From JAEZHK01 sp040768845 (GTDB lineage Bacteria > Bacillota > Clostridia > Christensenellales > Aristaeellaceae), in the NCBI GenBank assembly GCA_040768845.1, contig JAXGME010000009.1:158607-222606 (forward strand): DNA of 64,000 nucleotides, read 5' to 3'. The translations under genes were made by a program, and so were the position numbers. The notes under the pieces were generated by a model. It was given only the letters and a program-made list of their open reading frames with translations. It had not been told where the DNA came from and did not search any database. Of this stretch, positions 34,704 through 43,606 are shown in pieces; position 1 is the first letter of the stretch; each line of letters begins with the position of its first letter.

Positions 34704-36541
34704 AGGCACACCCCTTCGTAGCGGGTCATTCCGCAGCCCTCGCAGCCCAGGCGGCAGTCGGGCGTCGTTTCGGCGCGCTGCGCCCGATGCCACTCACGCA
34801 AGAGGAACGCCCGGCTGGGGCCGGCGTCCAGGTGATCCCAGGGAAACATCTCGTCCTCCGCACGCTGGCGGCAGGCGTAAAACAGCGGGTCAACGCCCGT
34901 TTCGCGGAACGCCTGAAGCCACAGATCGTAGCGGAAATGGTCGCTCCAGCCGTCAAACCGGCAGCCCAGGCGCCATGCGCGCTCAAGCGCCGCGCCCAAC
35001 CGCCGGTCGCCCCGGGCAAACACCGCTTCGGCAAAGCTCACGTCAGGGGCGTGGTACTTGAAATCCACGCCCTTGACCGCCGACAGCGCGCGGCGCAGCC
35101 GCTGCTGCCGCTCGATGACGGTGTCCTGGTCCAACTGCGGACACCACTCAAAGGGCGTGATGGGCTTGGGCACGAACACCGACGCGCTCACCGTGATGCG
35201 CAGCCCCGGCGCGCGCTTTTCCTTGGGCAGTTCAAAGTAGCAGCGGGCCACCTTCCGGGCGAGGTCTGCGATGCCGTCCACATCCTCGTCGGTCTCGGTG
35301 GGCAGGCCCAGCATGAAGTACAGCTTGACCGCCGACCAGCCCGCTTCAAAGGCCTCCCGGACGGAGCGCATCAGATCCTCCTCGGTCACGCCCTTGTTGA
35401 TCACGTCGCGCAGGCGCTGGGTGCCGGCCTCCGGCGCCAGCGTCAGCGCGGTCTTGCGCACCTTCTGGGTTTCCGAAAGCGTGTCTTTCAGGATCGAGTC
35501 GATGCGCAGCGACGGCAGCGACACCTTGACCCGGCGGTTCTGGAACCGCCCGGTCATCGCCCGCGCCAGTTCGGCGATGCGGGAGTAGTCGCCGCTGGAC
35601 AGGCTCATCAGCGAAATCTCGTCGTATCCGGTGGACTTCACCAGCTTTTCAGCGAGATCGGTCAGCCGCTCGAGCGACCGTTCGCGCACCGGCCGGTAGA
35701 TCATGCCCGCCTGACAGAAGCGGCAGCCCCGGGTGCACCCCCGGAATATTTCCAGCATGATGCGGTTGTGCACCACCTCGCCATAGGGCACGATCAGCGT
35801 TTCGGGGTAGTCGGCGGCGTCAAGATCGGTTACCACCGCCTTTTTGACCCGCGCCGGCGCGCCGCTTCCCGGCTTGGGCGCGACGGAGCGGATGCGCCCG
35901 TCCTCGCAATACTCCACATCATAGAGCAACGGCACGTACACGCCCGGAATCCGGGCGGCCATCTTCAGATATTCCGCCCGCGGCAAGCCCGACGCGCGCC
36001 ACGCCTTGTAGCAGTCGATGGTGTCGCCCGTGGCTTTTTCGCCGTCGCCCAGCACAAAAATGTCCACATAGTCGGCCAGCGGCTCCGGGTTGAAGGCGCA
36101 GGGCCCGCCCGCAATCACGAAGGGCCCGGAATCCCGGTCGCGGCTTCGCAGCGGGATGCCCGCCAGATCCAGCGCGGCCAGAATGTTGGTATAGCACATC
36201 TCGTACTGCAGCGTGATGCCCAGCAGGTCAAATTCCGCAAGGGAGGTTCTTGATTCCAACGAAAACAGCGGCACGCCTGCCGCCTTCATCGCGTCGTGCA
36301 TGTCCGGCCAAGGCGAAAAAACCCGCTCGCACCATGCGTCGGGCCGGCGATTGATCACGTCGTAGAGGATTTTCATCCCCAGATGGGACATGCCCACTTC
36401 GTAGACGTCGGGAAACAGGAACGCGTAACGCACCATACCCGGCTGAATTTCCTTGACGATGCTTCCGTACTCGCCGCCCAAATACCGCACGGGTTTTGTC
36501 ACATTCGGCAAAATCCGATCAATCGCTTCATGAAGGTCCAA
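34700..36541 (-). CDS. TIGR03960-family radical SAM protein
   Basis: A 613-aa protein with an N-terminal B12-binding-like region (PDVYEVGMSHLGMKILYDV, VIAGGPCAFNPEPLADY) and a radical SAM core with the cluster motif CTRGCRFCQ in the middle. A second Cys group, CRLGCEGCGM, closes the C-terminus and may bind another cluster. The family is of unknown function and paired with DUF2344. Translation most likely begins at TTG 36541, which has GGGGAGG eight bases upstream; no ATG is available near the conserved N-terminus. It is the first gene of the nine-gene operon. Confidence 0.92.
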   Translation of the reverse strand: MDLHEAIDRILPNVTKPVRYLGGEYGSIVKEIQPGMVRYAFLFPDVYEVGMSHLGMKILYDVINRRPDAWCERVFSPWPDMHDAMKAAGVPLFSLESRTSLAEFDLLGITLQYEMCYTNILAALDLAGIPLRSRDRDSGPFVIAGGPCAFNPEPLADYVDIFVLGDGEKATGDTIDCYKAWRASGLPRAEYLKMAARIPGVYVPLLYDVEYCEDGRIRSVAPKPGSGAPARVKKAVVTDLDAADYPETLIVPYGEVVHNRIMLEIFRGCTRGCRFCQAGMIYRPVRERSLERLTDLAEKLVKSTGYDEISLMSLSSGDYSRIAELARAMTGRFQNRRVKVSLPSLRIDSILKDTLSETQKVRKTALTLAPEAGTQRLRDVINKGVTEEDLMRSVREAFEAGWSAVKLYFMLGLPTETDEDVDGIADLARKVARCYFELPKEKRAPGLRITVSASVFVPKPITPFEWCPQLDQDTVIERQQRLRRALSAVKGVDFKYHAPDVSFAEAVFARGDRRLGAALERAWRLGCRFDGWSDHFRYDLWLQAFRETGVDPLFYACRQRAEDEMFPWDHLDAGPSRAFLLREWHRAQRAETTPDCRLGCEGCGMTRYEGVCL

Positions 36542-36578
36542 TCAAATTTCCTCCCCGCCCCGTAGGGCATACGTATGA

Positions 36579-36607
36579 ATTTTACCACAACCCCGGCGTT
36601 TCTTCAA
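36579..36607 (-). promoter_or_regulatory. Promoter of the radical SAM-to-miaA operon
   Basis: On the minus strand TTGAAG (36602-36607) and TAAAAT (36579-36584) are 17 bp apart. The -35 lies in the loop/right arm of the hairpin at 36587-36619. Confidence 0.55.
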
Positions 36608-36619
36608 CGCCCGGGTTGT
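36587..36619. repeat. Inverted repeat between divergent promoters
   Basis: Arms 36587-36600 and 36606-36619 pair at 13 of 14 positions around TCTTC. It overlaps the minus-strand promoter and lies 16 bp from the plus-strand lysA -35, so an operator is as likely as a terminator; no U-tract follows. Confidence 0.55.
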
Positions 36620-36634
36620 TAAAGAAATATTCGA

Positions 36635-36663
36635 TTGACTTCGCCATTGGGCCGGTTTAGAAT
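36635..36663 (+). promoter_or_regulatory. lysA promoter
   Basis: TTGACT (36635-36640), 17 bp, TAGAAT (36658-36663). Transcripts would begin near 36670, so the ATG at 36698 rather than an upstream codon is the start. Confidence 0.75.
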
Positions 36664-36697
36664 TGTATATACCGTGTATTTATGCGAGGTGCTTCCG

Positions 36698-37957
36698 ATG
36701 CTCAAGACACTGCCCGACGCTGACACCCTTCGCGCGATCGCGAGGGAGATCCCCACGCCCTTTCATCTCTACGACGAGGGGGCGCTCCGCGCGCGCGCGC
36801 GGCTTTTGAAAAGCGCTTTTTCCTGGAACGCGGACTATCGGGAATACTTCGCCGTCAAGGCCAATCCCAACCCGCATCTGATCAGGATATTGCAGGAAGA
36901 AGGCGTGAAGGTGGACTGCGCGTCGCTGACGGAGCTGATGCTGGCGAGGGCCTGCGGCTTTTCCGGCGACGAGATCATGTTCTCCTCCAACGAGACCCCC
37001 GCGGAGGAATACGAATACGCCCGGGCCCTCGGCGCCACCATCAACCTGGACGACATCACCCACATCGACTTTTTAAAGGCCCACGGCGGCATTCCGGAGG
37101 CCCTCTGCCTGCGCGTCAACCCCGGTGAGGCCTTCCGCTTCGGAAATTTTGTGATGGGGCATCCCGAGGAGGCCAAGTTCGGTATGACCGTGCCCCAGGC
37201 CTATGAGGCGGTAGAGCGGCTGTCGGCCCTGGGGGCAAGGCGCTTTGGCCTGCACGCGTTTTTGGTCAGCAACGCGCTGATGCCCGAATACTACCCCGAG
37301 CTGGCGCGGTTTTTGTTCACGCTGGCCAGGGACATCGCGCAAAAGACCGGCGCGGTATTCGATCTGATCAACCTGTCCGGCGGCATTGGCATCCCCTACC
37401 GTCCGGAGGATGCGGAGCCGGACGTCATCGCCATCGGCCGGGGCGTGCGCGAGATGTATGAAAAGATCATTTTGGGCGGAGGCCTTCCGCCGCTTCGCGT
37501 GGCGACGGAGCTGGGCCGCTGGCTGATCGGCCCGGCGGGGTATCTGGTGACCACCGCCATCCACGAAAAGCACACCCACCGGGACTATATCGGCCTTGAT
37601 GCCTGTGCCGTGGACCTGATGCGCCCCGCGATGTACGGCGCCTACCACCACATCACGGTGGTCGGTAAGGAGGGCGCGCCCAGGGACCACGTGTACGACG
37701 TGGTGGGCTCGCTGTGCGAGAACAACGACAAATTTGCGGTGCAGCGCCCGCTGCCCCGGATCGAGCCCGGCGACATGGTGGTGCTGCACGACACCGGCGC
37801 CCACGGCCGTTCGATGGGCTACAACTACAACGGAAAACTCCGCTCGGCGGAGGTGCTACTCAGGCCCGACGGCAGCTTCCGGCTGATCCGAAGGCGCGAA
37901 ACCCCGGCAGATTACTTTGCGACGCTGGACTTTCCGCCGCTTCGGAAGCTCCTATAA
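36698..37957 (+). CDS. lysA: Diaminopimelate decarboxylase
   Basis: A 419-aa fold-type III PLP decarboxylase that converts meso-diaminopimelate to lysine. PLP Lys is K54 in FAVKANPN; the phosphate-binding GGIGIPY loop, the ELGRWLIGPAG segment, and the C-terminal catalytic Cys and Glu in SLCENNDKFA are present. Sequence is somewhat divergent from Bacillus LysA, so activity on a related diamino acid cannot be excluded. The last 46 bp overlap the convergent sigF. Confidence 0.88.
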   Translation: MLKTLPDADTLRAIAREIPTPFHLYDEGALRARARLLKSAFSWNADYREYFAVKANPNPHLIRILQEEGVKVDCASLTELMLARACGFSGDEIMFSSNETPAEEYEYARALGATINLDDITHIDFLKAHGGIPEALCLRVNPGEAFRFGNFVMGHPEEAKFGMTVPQAYEAVERLSALGARRFGLHAFLVSNALMPEYYPELARFLFTLARDIAQKTGAVFDLINLSGGIGIPYRPEDAEPDVIAIGRGVREMYEKIILGGGLPPLRVATELGRWLIGPAGYLVTTAIHEKHTHRDYIGLDACAVDLMRPAMYGAYHHITVVGKEGAPRDHVYDVVGSLCENNDKFAVQRPLPRIEPGDMVVLHDTGAHGRSMGYNYNGKLRSAEVLLRPDGSFRLIRRRETPADYFATLDFPPLRKLL

Positions 37958-38682
37958 TCCTCCGCATCGCCCGACGCTTCCCTGCGAAGCCGGGCGATGA
38001 TTCTGCTCTCCAGCCTGGAAACCTGCACCTGGGTCATGCCGTAGTCCTGGGCAATTTCCGACTGGGTGTGGCGCGAGAAATAGCGCCGGAGTACGATGGC
38101 GCGCTCCTTTTCGGAGAGTTTCTCCAGCATCGCGTGCACCGTCAGCCTGTCGTCGATCCGGGCGGTGTCGTCCTCTCCCAGCGTGTCGCCCAGGGTCAGG
38201 CTGCCATCCCCCGCCACCGGTTCGCTGAAGGAGCGCGTCGGCCGTGCGGAATCCAGCGCCAGAAGCGCGTCCTCCCGGGAGAGCGACAGCGCCGAGGCGA
38301 TTTCATCCAGCCCCGGCTCCTTTTGGTGCGTCGCCTCGTATGTCTCGATGAAGCGGTATACCTTGACCGCGTTTTCCTTGATCGACCGGGACACCCGGAT
38401 CGGCGCGTCGTCCCGAAGGAACCTGCGGATCTCTCCCAGGATGACCGGCACCGCATAGGTGGAAAACCGCACGTCAAAGGACGTATCGAAGTTGCGGATC
38501 GCCTTGATGAGCCCGAGACAGCCCATCTGATACAGGTCGTCGTACTCGCGGCCCCGGTTCACATAGCGCCTGACCACGTACTTCACCAGTGCCAGGTGCG
38601 TGCGCACCAGCGCGTCCATCGCCTGGGGATCGCCCGCCTGGGCGCGCCCGATCAATTCGCTTTGGTTGTCCTCGCGGGTCAA
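37912..38682 (-). CDS. sigF: RNA polymerase sporulation sigma factor SigF
   Basis: The 256-aa forespore-specific sigma factor. Region 2 reads YDDLYQMGCLGLIKAIRNFD with FSTYAVPVILGEIRRFLRDD, and region 4 SQ-type HTH TQSEIAQDYGMTQVQVSRLE. The start is a TTG whose bases overlap the spoIIAB stop (coupled translation); no ribosome site is in range, so the exact start is uncertain. The 3' end is antisense to the last 46 bp of lysA. In Bacillus this factor is held by SpoIIAB until SpoIIE acts on SpoIIAA. Confidence 0.95.
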   Translation of the reverse strand: MTREDNQSELIGRAQAGDPQAMDALVRTHLALVKYVVRRYVNRGREYDDLYQMGCLGLIKAIRNFDTSFDVRFSTYAVPVILGEIRRFLRDDAPIRVSRSIKENAVKVYRFIETYEATHQKEPGLDEIASALSLSREDALLALDSARPTRSFSEPVAGDGSLTLGDTLGEDDTARIDDRLTVHAMLEKLSEKERAIVLRRYFSRHTQSEIAQDYGMTQVQVSRLESRIIARLRREASGDAEDYRSFRSGGKSSVAK

Positions 38683-39134
38683 GCGTTGCGCGCCAGCGGC
38701 ATCTCTTCCGGGATCATCCGCTTGCGCATCCTGACGGTCGTGCCGACGCCCGGCTGCGATTTGACGAACAGGTCGTCCATAAAGCTCTCCATCACGGTGA
38801 AGCCCATGCCGCTGCGCTCGGAGCCTTCCAGCGATGTGAAGAAGGGCTTTCGCGCCTCCTCGATGTTTTCAATGCCGCGGCCATTGTCGATCACTTCCAC
38901 CGTCAGTTCGCCGTCGGATTCCAGCAGCGCCTTCATGCGCACCGTGCCGCCCCTGCCGCCGTAGCCGTGAATAATCGCGTTGGTAACCGCCTCCGATACG
39001 GACGTCTTTACGTCGCCCATCTGCTCCAGCGTCGGGTTGAGCGGCAGGAGAAACGCGCTGATGACCATGCGCGCAAACGCTTCATTTTCCGGACACGCGA
39101 GGAAATCCACGCGCATTTCATTGACAATACTCAT
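38679..39134 (-). CDS. spoIIAB: Anti-sigma F factor SpoIIAB
   Basis: The 151-aa GHKL kinase binds SigF and phosphorylates SpoIIAA. Unlike the RsbW-like protein at 19013, its ATP site is intact: SEAVTNAIIHGYGG (N box), EVIDNGRGIENIEEA (G1) and GSERSGMGFTVMESFMD (G2/lid). AGGAGGG precedes the ATG. It is the middle gene of the spoIIA operon. Confidence 0.97.
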   Translation of the reverse strand: MSIVNEMRVDFLACPENEAFARMVISAFLLPLNPTLEQMGDVKTSVSEAVTNAIIHGYGGRGGTVRMKALLESDGELTVEVIDNGRGIENIEEARKPFFTSLEGSERSGMGFTVMESFMDDLFVKSQPGVGTTVRMRKRMIPEEMPLARNA

Positions 39135-39147
39135 CTTGCCCTCCTGC

Positions 39148-39453
39148 TTACGCCAGTTTCTTGACGATCGTATACAGCCCCGCCAACTCGAATACGCGGT
39201 CGATCTGCGCGTTTGCGCACCGGACCGATACGCTCCCGCCCCGCCGCGCCATCAGCTTGTACCGCCCCAGGATCATGCCGATACCGGAGCTGTCCATGAA
39301 GCTGAGCCCCGAGAGATCAAACACCAGTTCCTTGATCTTCGGGTCCCGGAGCAGATCGTCCAGCTCCGGACGGAGCTGATCCGCCCGCCTATGGTCCAGC
39401 TCTCCGGACAGCGCCACCACCATGGAGCCCCGCCGCTTTTCATGATTGACCAT
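39148..39453 (-). CDS. spoIIAA: Anti-sigma F factor antagonist SpoIIAA
   Basis: A 101-aa STAS-domain protein that, when unphosphorylated, releases SigF from SpoIIAB. The regulatory Ser is S55 in FMDSSGIGMILGRYK. ATG 39453 has GGGAGG upstream; the frame opens far upstream but that part crosses a terminator and lacks conservation. It is the first gene of the operon. Confidence 0.96.
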   Translation of the reverse strand: MVNHEKRRGSMVVALSGELDHRRADQLRPELDDLLRDPKIKELVFDLSGLSFMDSSGIGMILGRYKLMARRGGSVSVRCANAQIDRVFELAGLYTIVKKLA

Positions 39454-39485
39454 CCGCCGACCTCCCCGCTGTTTCCATCGGCGAT

Positions 39486-39515
39486 TGGTTCCACGCCGCG
39501 CCGCGCGATTCCTTT
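39486..39515 (-). promoter_or_regulatory. Candidate SigH-type promoter of spoIIA
   Basis: On the minus strand AAAGGAATC, 12 bp, GTGGAACCA resembles the SigH consensus (RnAGGAwWW, 11-12 bp, RnnGAATww), with GAAC instead of GAAT. The spoIIA operon is SigH-dependent in Bacillus. It lies 33 bp upstream of spoIIAA. Confidence 0.5.
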
Positions 39516-39517
39516 GA

Positions 39518-39573
39518 AGAAAATGCACAACCCCTGTCGAAGCAGCGCATTCGTTCGACAGGGGCCGTTGTGC
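39518..39573 (-). terminator. Terminator of the FtsH-like gene
   Basis: A long stem (39525-39541 with 39554-39573, two extra bases bulged) 14 bp downstream of the FtsH-like stop is followed on the minus strand by ATTTTCTTC. It insulates the spoIIA promoter from read-through. Confidence 0.85.
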
Positions 39574-39586
39574 GTAACAGATGTTC

Positions 39587-41011
39587 TCAGGCGACGAGTT
39601 GCAAGAACCTCCGTTCATCGATGGTTTCCTCGCGGATCAGTGTCTCCGTCAGATCCATGAGAAGCTCGGAATGCGCCTTGAGGAGGTCCGTCACCGCGTC
39701 AAACTCGTGACTGAGCAGTCCCTTGCAGCGGTCCAGCGCGTCGCCGGTGCCGCAGGCCGCCTTCAGCGGGCGGATCGCCACGCCGGGTTCCCCAGCCATG
39801 CCCAGGTCCAGCGCCATCGCCGCGGCAATTTCCGCCGCGCGGGCGAGATCGCTGGATGCGCCGCCGGTGATTTCGTCCGGACCGCCGATCAGAAGCTCTG
39901 CCGCGCGGCCCGCCAGCAGCACCTGAATCTGCCGGACCAGCCGGTCCCGCCCGATGATCGAGAGCTCCGGCGGGATCGAGAGGCTGTACCCCGCCGCCCC
40001 CTTGCCGGAGGGCAGGATGCTGATGCGGGTGACCCGCTGATCGGGCAAAAGCAGGTGCGTCGCCAGCGCGTGGCCCGCCTCGTGGAGCGCAATGGTGGCG
40101 CGCTCCTTTTGCGCCGCGCGGGAGGGTTTGTCCTCGCCCGCGACGCTGGCGAGGTACGCCGCGTCGATGTCGGTCCGCTCAATCGCCCCCGATCCGCGCT
40201 GCGCCGCGCGAATCGCCGCCTCGTTCAAAAGCGCCTCCAGCGACGCGCCGCTGAAGTACACCGTCTGCGCCGCAAGGCTGGCCAGATCGATCTCCTCCGC
40301 CAGGGGCTTTCCCCTGCTGTGCAGCTTCAGGATGTCCAGCCGCTCGTTCAGTCCGGGAAGGCCCACCTCGATCTTCCGGTCAAACCGCCCGGGCCGGAGC
40401 AGCGCCGGGTCCAGCGTGTCCAGCCTGTTGGTGGCCGCCAGCACGATCACGCCGTCGTTTTTCTTGAAACCGCTCATCTCGCTGAGCAGCGCGTTGAGCG
40501 TCTGTTCACGCTCCTCGGAGGCGCTGTCATCGCGCTTTTTGCCCATCGCGTCAATTTCGTCGATAAAGATCACGCATTTTCCGGCTTTTTTGGCTTTTTG
40601 AAAGAGTTCGCGCACGCGGCTGGCGCCGACGCCCACGTACATCTGCACAAAATCAGAACCGGACAGCGCAAAAAAGGGCACGCCCGCCTCGCCTGCCAAC
40701 GCCTGGGCCAAAAGCGTCTTGCCGGTGCCCGGCGGGCCGTACAGCAGTACGCCCCGGGGCATGCGCGCCCCCATGCGGCCGTATTTCAGAGGATTCTTCA
40801 GGTAATCCACCAGCATTGTGAGGCTTCTGAGCGCCTCCTCGTTGGCCGCCACATCCTGAAACGTCGTCTTGCAGGCTTCATACACGGGCTTGGTTCCAGA
40901 AAACTTGCGCCCGATGCGCCGGATGGGTTCCCGTTGCCGCAGCCTGAATCCAAACGCAACCGCAAGGACGATTGCCAGCAGGATCAAATAACCGACCTCG
41001 GTTTGTTTCAT
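39587..41011 (-). CDS. FtsH-like AAA+ zinc metalloprotease, short form
   Basis: A 474-aa AAA protease with Walker A GPPGTGKT, IDEIDAMGKKR, second region of homology near RPGRFDRKI, and the zinc site HEAGHA. There is only one N-terminal transmembrane segment (about residues 7-22), and the roughly 100-residue extracytoplasmic domain of standard FtsH is missing, as is the long C-terminal tail. It is therefore probably a paralogue rather than the essential FtsH. AGGAGG precedes the ATG. It is monocistronic, between its promoter and the terminator at 39518-39573. Confidence 0.88.
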   Translation of the reverse strand: MKQTEVGYLILLAIVLAVAFGFRLRQREPIRRIGRKFSGTKPVYEACKTTFQDVAANEEALRSLTMLVDYLKNPLKYGRMGARMPRGVLLYGPPGTGKTLLAQALAGEAGVPFFALSGSDFVQMYVGVGASRVRELFQKAKKAGKCVIFIDEIDAMGKKRDDSASEEREQTLNALLSEMSGFKKNDGVIVLAATNRLDTLDPALLRPGRFDRKIEVGLPGLNERLDILKLHSRGKPLAEEIDLASLAAQTVYFSGASLEALLNEAAIRAAQRGSGAIERTDIDAAYLASVAGEDKPSRAAQKERATIALHEAGHALATHLLLPDQRVTRISILPSGKGAAGYSLSIPPELSIIGRDRLVRQIQVLLAGRAAELLIGGPDEITGGASSDLARAAEIAAAMALDLGMAGEPGVAIRPLKAACGTGDALDRCKGLLSHEFDAVTDLLKAHSELLMDLTETLIREETIDERRFLQLVA

Positions 41012-41041
41012 TCCATCAACCTCCTTGCGTGGATATGTTTC

Positions 41042-41070
41042 ATTATACAGGAGGCAACGGAAAGCGTCCA
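41042..41070 (-). promoter_or_regulatory. Candidate promoter of the FtsH-like gene
   Basis: TATAAT (41042-41047 on the minus strand) is 17 bp from TGGACG (41065-41070). The -35 is weak. Confidence 0.45.
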
Positions 41071-41139
41071 CCGACATGTTCTGGGAATCGGGCGCGCGCC
41101 CGCGGGCATACTAGAAGCAGAAAGATGCGAGGAATGAAG

Positions 41140-43506
41140 ATGAAAAAAAAAGTACTCATTGCCGCGGGGGCTTTGGCGGCCGCCGCGATCGTTGCGCTTT
41201 TGTGGGCGCTGGATATCGGCTCGTGGAGCAGTCTGGACATGGAAAAACTTCGTTCTTTCAGCCAGAGCACCAGGATTCTTGACGGAAACGACCGGCAGGC
41301 GGCGGTCATTTCCGGCGCGGGCAAGCGCACGGTCATCGCGCTAGACAAAATACCGACCGATGTACAAAATGCGTTTCTCGCGGCGGAGGATGCGCGGTTC
41401 TACCGTCATCACGGGGTGGACCTCGTCCGGATTGGCGGCGCGATCCTCAAGAATCTGAAGGTGGGCGATTATGCTCAGGGCGCCAGCACCATCACCCAAC
41501 AGCTCATCAAACTGACCCACCTGACCAACGAAAAGACCCTCTCCCGCAAGCTGCAGGAGGCGCTTTTGGCATTGCAGCTGGAACGGATTGTCACCAAACA
41601 GGAAATCCTGGAAATGTACCTGAACGTGGTGTACTTTGGCAAGGGCGCCTACGGCATCGAGGCGGCTTCCGAGGCGTATTTTGGCGTCAACGCGGCGCAG
41701 CTTACGCTGGGCCAGGGCGCGCTTCTGGCCGGTGTATTGAAGTCCCCTTCCCAGTACGCGCCCCATCTGCACCTGGACAACTCGATCCGCAGGCGCAAGC
41801 TCGTGCTGGCCTCGATGGTGGAGAACGGCTTCATTACCCAGCAGGAGGCCGACCGGGCGGACGCGGAGCCCGTGACCCTGACGGCGGAGGACGACGAAGA
41901 AGAGCAGTACGCCTGGTACGTCGATCAGACGGTGTCGGAAGCGTGCACCGCGCTGGGCATCGATGCGGAGGCGCTCATGTCCGGAGGATACACGGTATTC
42001 ACCGCGCTGGACGGGGATTTGCAGCAGAGCGCGCAGTCGCTGTACCTGGACGCGGCGCACTTTCCGTCGGACGCGTCCGACGGAGAAAGGGCGCAGTCCG
42101 CGCTGGTGGCGCTGAATTCCGCAAACGGCGAGGTACTGGCGATGATCGGCGGGCGCAGTTATGACGTAAAACGTGGGCTCAACCGCGCGACGGGGATGAG
42201 GCGGCAGCCCGGCTCCACCTTTAAGCCCATATCCGTCTACGCGGCGGCCATCGATCGCTACGGCATGCTCCCCTCGTCGCTGGTGGATGACACGAAGCGG
42301 GCCTTCGGAAATTACGAACCCGGCAATTACGGCGACCGCTACTATGGGGTGGTGACGCTGCGGGAGGCGCTCTCCAAATCCCTCAACGTGGCGTCCGTAG
42401 ACCTTCTATCCCGAACCGACGTAGATTCCGCCCGCGAATACGCGGAGCGGGCCGGCATTTCCCTAAGCGCTCAGGACCGAAATCTCTCGCTGGCGCTGGG
42501 CGCCCTGACCGAGGGCGTGTCCCCCATGGCGCTCGGCGGCGCCTATGCGCCGCTGGCCAACGGCGGACACGCGGTCACGCCCCACCTGATCCGGAAGATC
42601 ACCGACGCCGAGGGCAAGACGGTTTACGAATATCAGCCACCCAACCGGCGGGTGATGAAGCCCGAAAGCGCCTACATGATTACCGATATGCTGAAGACCG
42701 CGGTGCAGGAGGGCACCGCCAAGGCGCTCCTGACGGCGGGCTTTACCGTGGCGGGAAAGACGGGCACCGTGGGCTTTGACAATTCCGGAAACCGTGACGC
42801 CTGGACGGTTGCCTACACGCCGAGGGTGTGCGTCGCGGTATGGATGGGCTTTGACAACCCCGACGCGGCCCACCATCTCAGCGACGCCGAGGGCGGAAGC
42901 AACAAGCCCGCAAAGCTCGCGGCGGCATTTTTAAAGCAGAACGCAGCGCGAACCAACGGCGGGGATTTTGCCATGCCCGCCACGCTGGGTCATGCGCTGA
43001 TCGACCGGCAGGGCCTCCTGGCGCTGGGGTATCCCGTGCTGCCGAGCCTGTATACACCCAAGTCCTTTACGGCGGAGGAAGTCTTCCCCATCGCGCAATT
43101 ACCGACCGAGGTCTGCCCTATATGGAAAAAGCCGACCGCAGTATATAACCTGAACGTCGGCATGGATTCCGCCGCTCATCCGAAACTGTCGTTTACCGCG
43201 GTCGAAGCGGACGCGCTGTACCGCGTCTATCGGGTGCAGTCGGGGCAGGAGACCGTGGTCGCGGAACTGAAGGGGCAGCCGGGCGATTCGTTGGAGTACA
43301 CCGATACCGTATCCGGAGGCGAAGATCTTCGATACTACGTCCGACCGGTCAACGATACGCTCTTTCAAGAGGGGGTTTTGCTGGAGGGAGACATGTCGCA
43401 GATGGTGAAGGTGGCGCAGACAAATCCGCTGTTTGACTGGATGAGCCGTCCGGAACCTACGCCCACGCCCCTGCCCGTCCGGGAACAGCCGGCGCTGTTC
43501 CAATAA
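41140..43506 (+). CDS. Class A penicillin-binding protein (PBP1a type)
   Basis: A 788-aa bifunctional peptidoglycan synthase. After one N-terminal membrane helix (about 5-24), the GT51 glycosyltransferase shows EDARFYRHHGVD (83-94), QGASTITQQL, KQEILEMYLNVVYFG. The transpeptidase has the S-x-x-K in PGSTFKP, SLN in SKSLNVAS and KTGT in AGKTGTVG. A further 110-residue beta-rich, FN3-like extension and a Pro/Thr tail follow. ATG 41140 has GAGGA six bases upstream; the ATG at 41134 abuts it. Neighbours are not the usual recU/ypoC, so I give no specific symbol. Confidence 0.94.
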   Translation: MKKKVLIAAGALAAAAIVALLWALDIGSWSSLDMEKLRSFSQSTRILDGNDRQAAVISGAGKRTVIALDKIPTDVQNAFLAAEDARFYRHHGVDLVRIGGAILKNLKVGDYAQGASTITQQLIKLTHLTNEKTLSRKLQEALLALQLERIVTKQEILEMYLNVVYFGKGAYGIEAASEAYFGVNAAQLTLGQGALLAGVLKSPSQYAPHLHLDNSIRRRKLVLASMVENGFITQQEADRADAEPVTLTAEDDEEEQYAWYVDQTVSEACTALGIDAEALMSGGYTVFTALDGDLQQSAQSLYLDAAHFPSDASDGERAQSALVALNSANGEVLAMIGGRSYDVKRGLNRATGMRRQPGSTFKPISVYAAAIDRYGMLPSSLVDDTKRAFGNYEPGNYGDRYYGVVTLREALSKSLNVASVDLLSRTDVDSAREYAERAGISLSAQDRNLSLALGALTEGVSPMALGGAYAPLANGGHAVTPHLIRKITDAEGKTVYEYQPPNRRVMKPESAYMITDMLKTAVQEGTAKALLTAGFTVAGKTGTVGFDNSGNRDAWTVAYTPRVCVAVWMGFDNPDAAHHLSDAEGGSNKPAKLAAAFLKQNAARTNGGDFAMPATLGHALIDRQGLLALGYPVLPSLYTPKSFTAEEVFPIAQLPTEVCPIWKKPTAVYNLNVGMDSAAHPKLSFTAVEADALYRVYRVQSGQETVVAELKGQPGDSLEYTDTVSGGEDLRYYVRPVNDTLFQEGVLLEGDMSQMVKVAQTNPLFDWMSRPEPTPTPLPVREQPALFQ

Positions 43507-43517
43507 ATAAGCAAAGC

Positions 43518-43554
43518 GCCCGCCTCCGCGTCGGACAGACAACGCGGGGCGGGC
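43518..43554. terminator. Convergent terminator between PBP and TPR genes
   Basis: A GC-rich stem (43518-43531 with 43542-43554, one bulge) between two convergent genes; the minus-strand side runs into GCTTTGCTTATTTATT. Confidence 0.6.
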
Positions 43555-43606
43555 GACGGTTTCCCGGTCCGGGTTCCTTCGCGCACGGACGGCACCGCGC
43601 CGCGTT

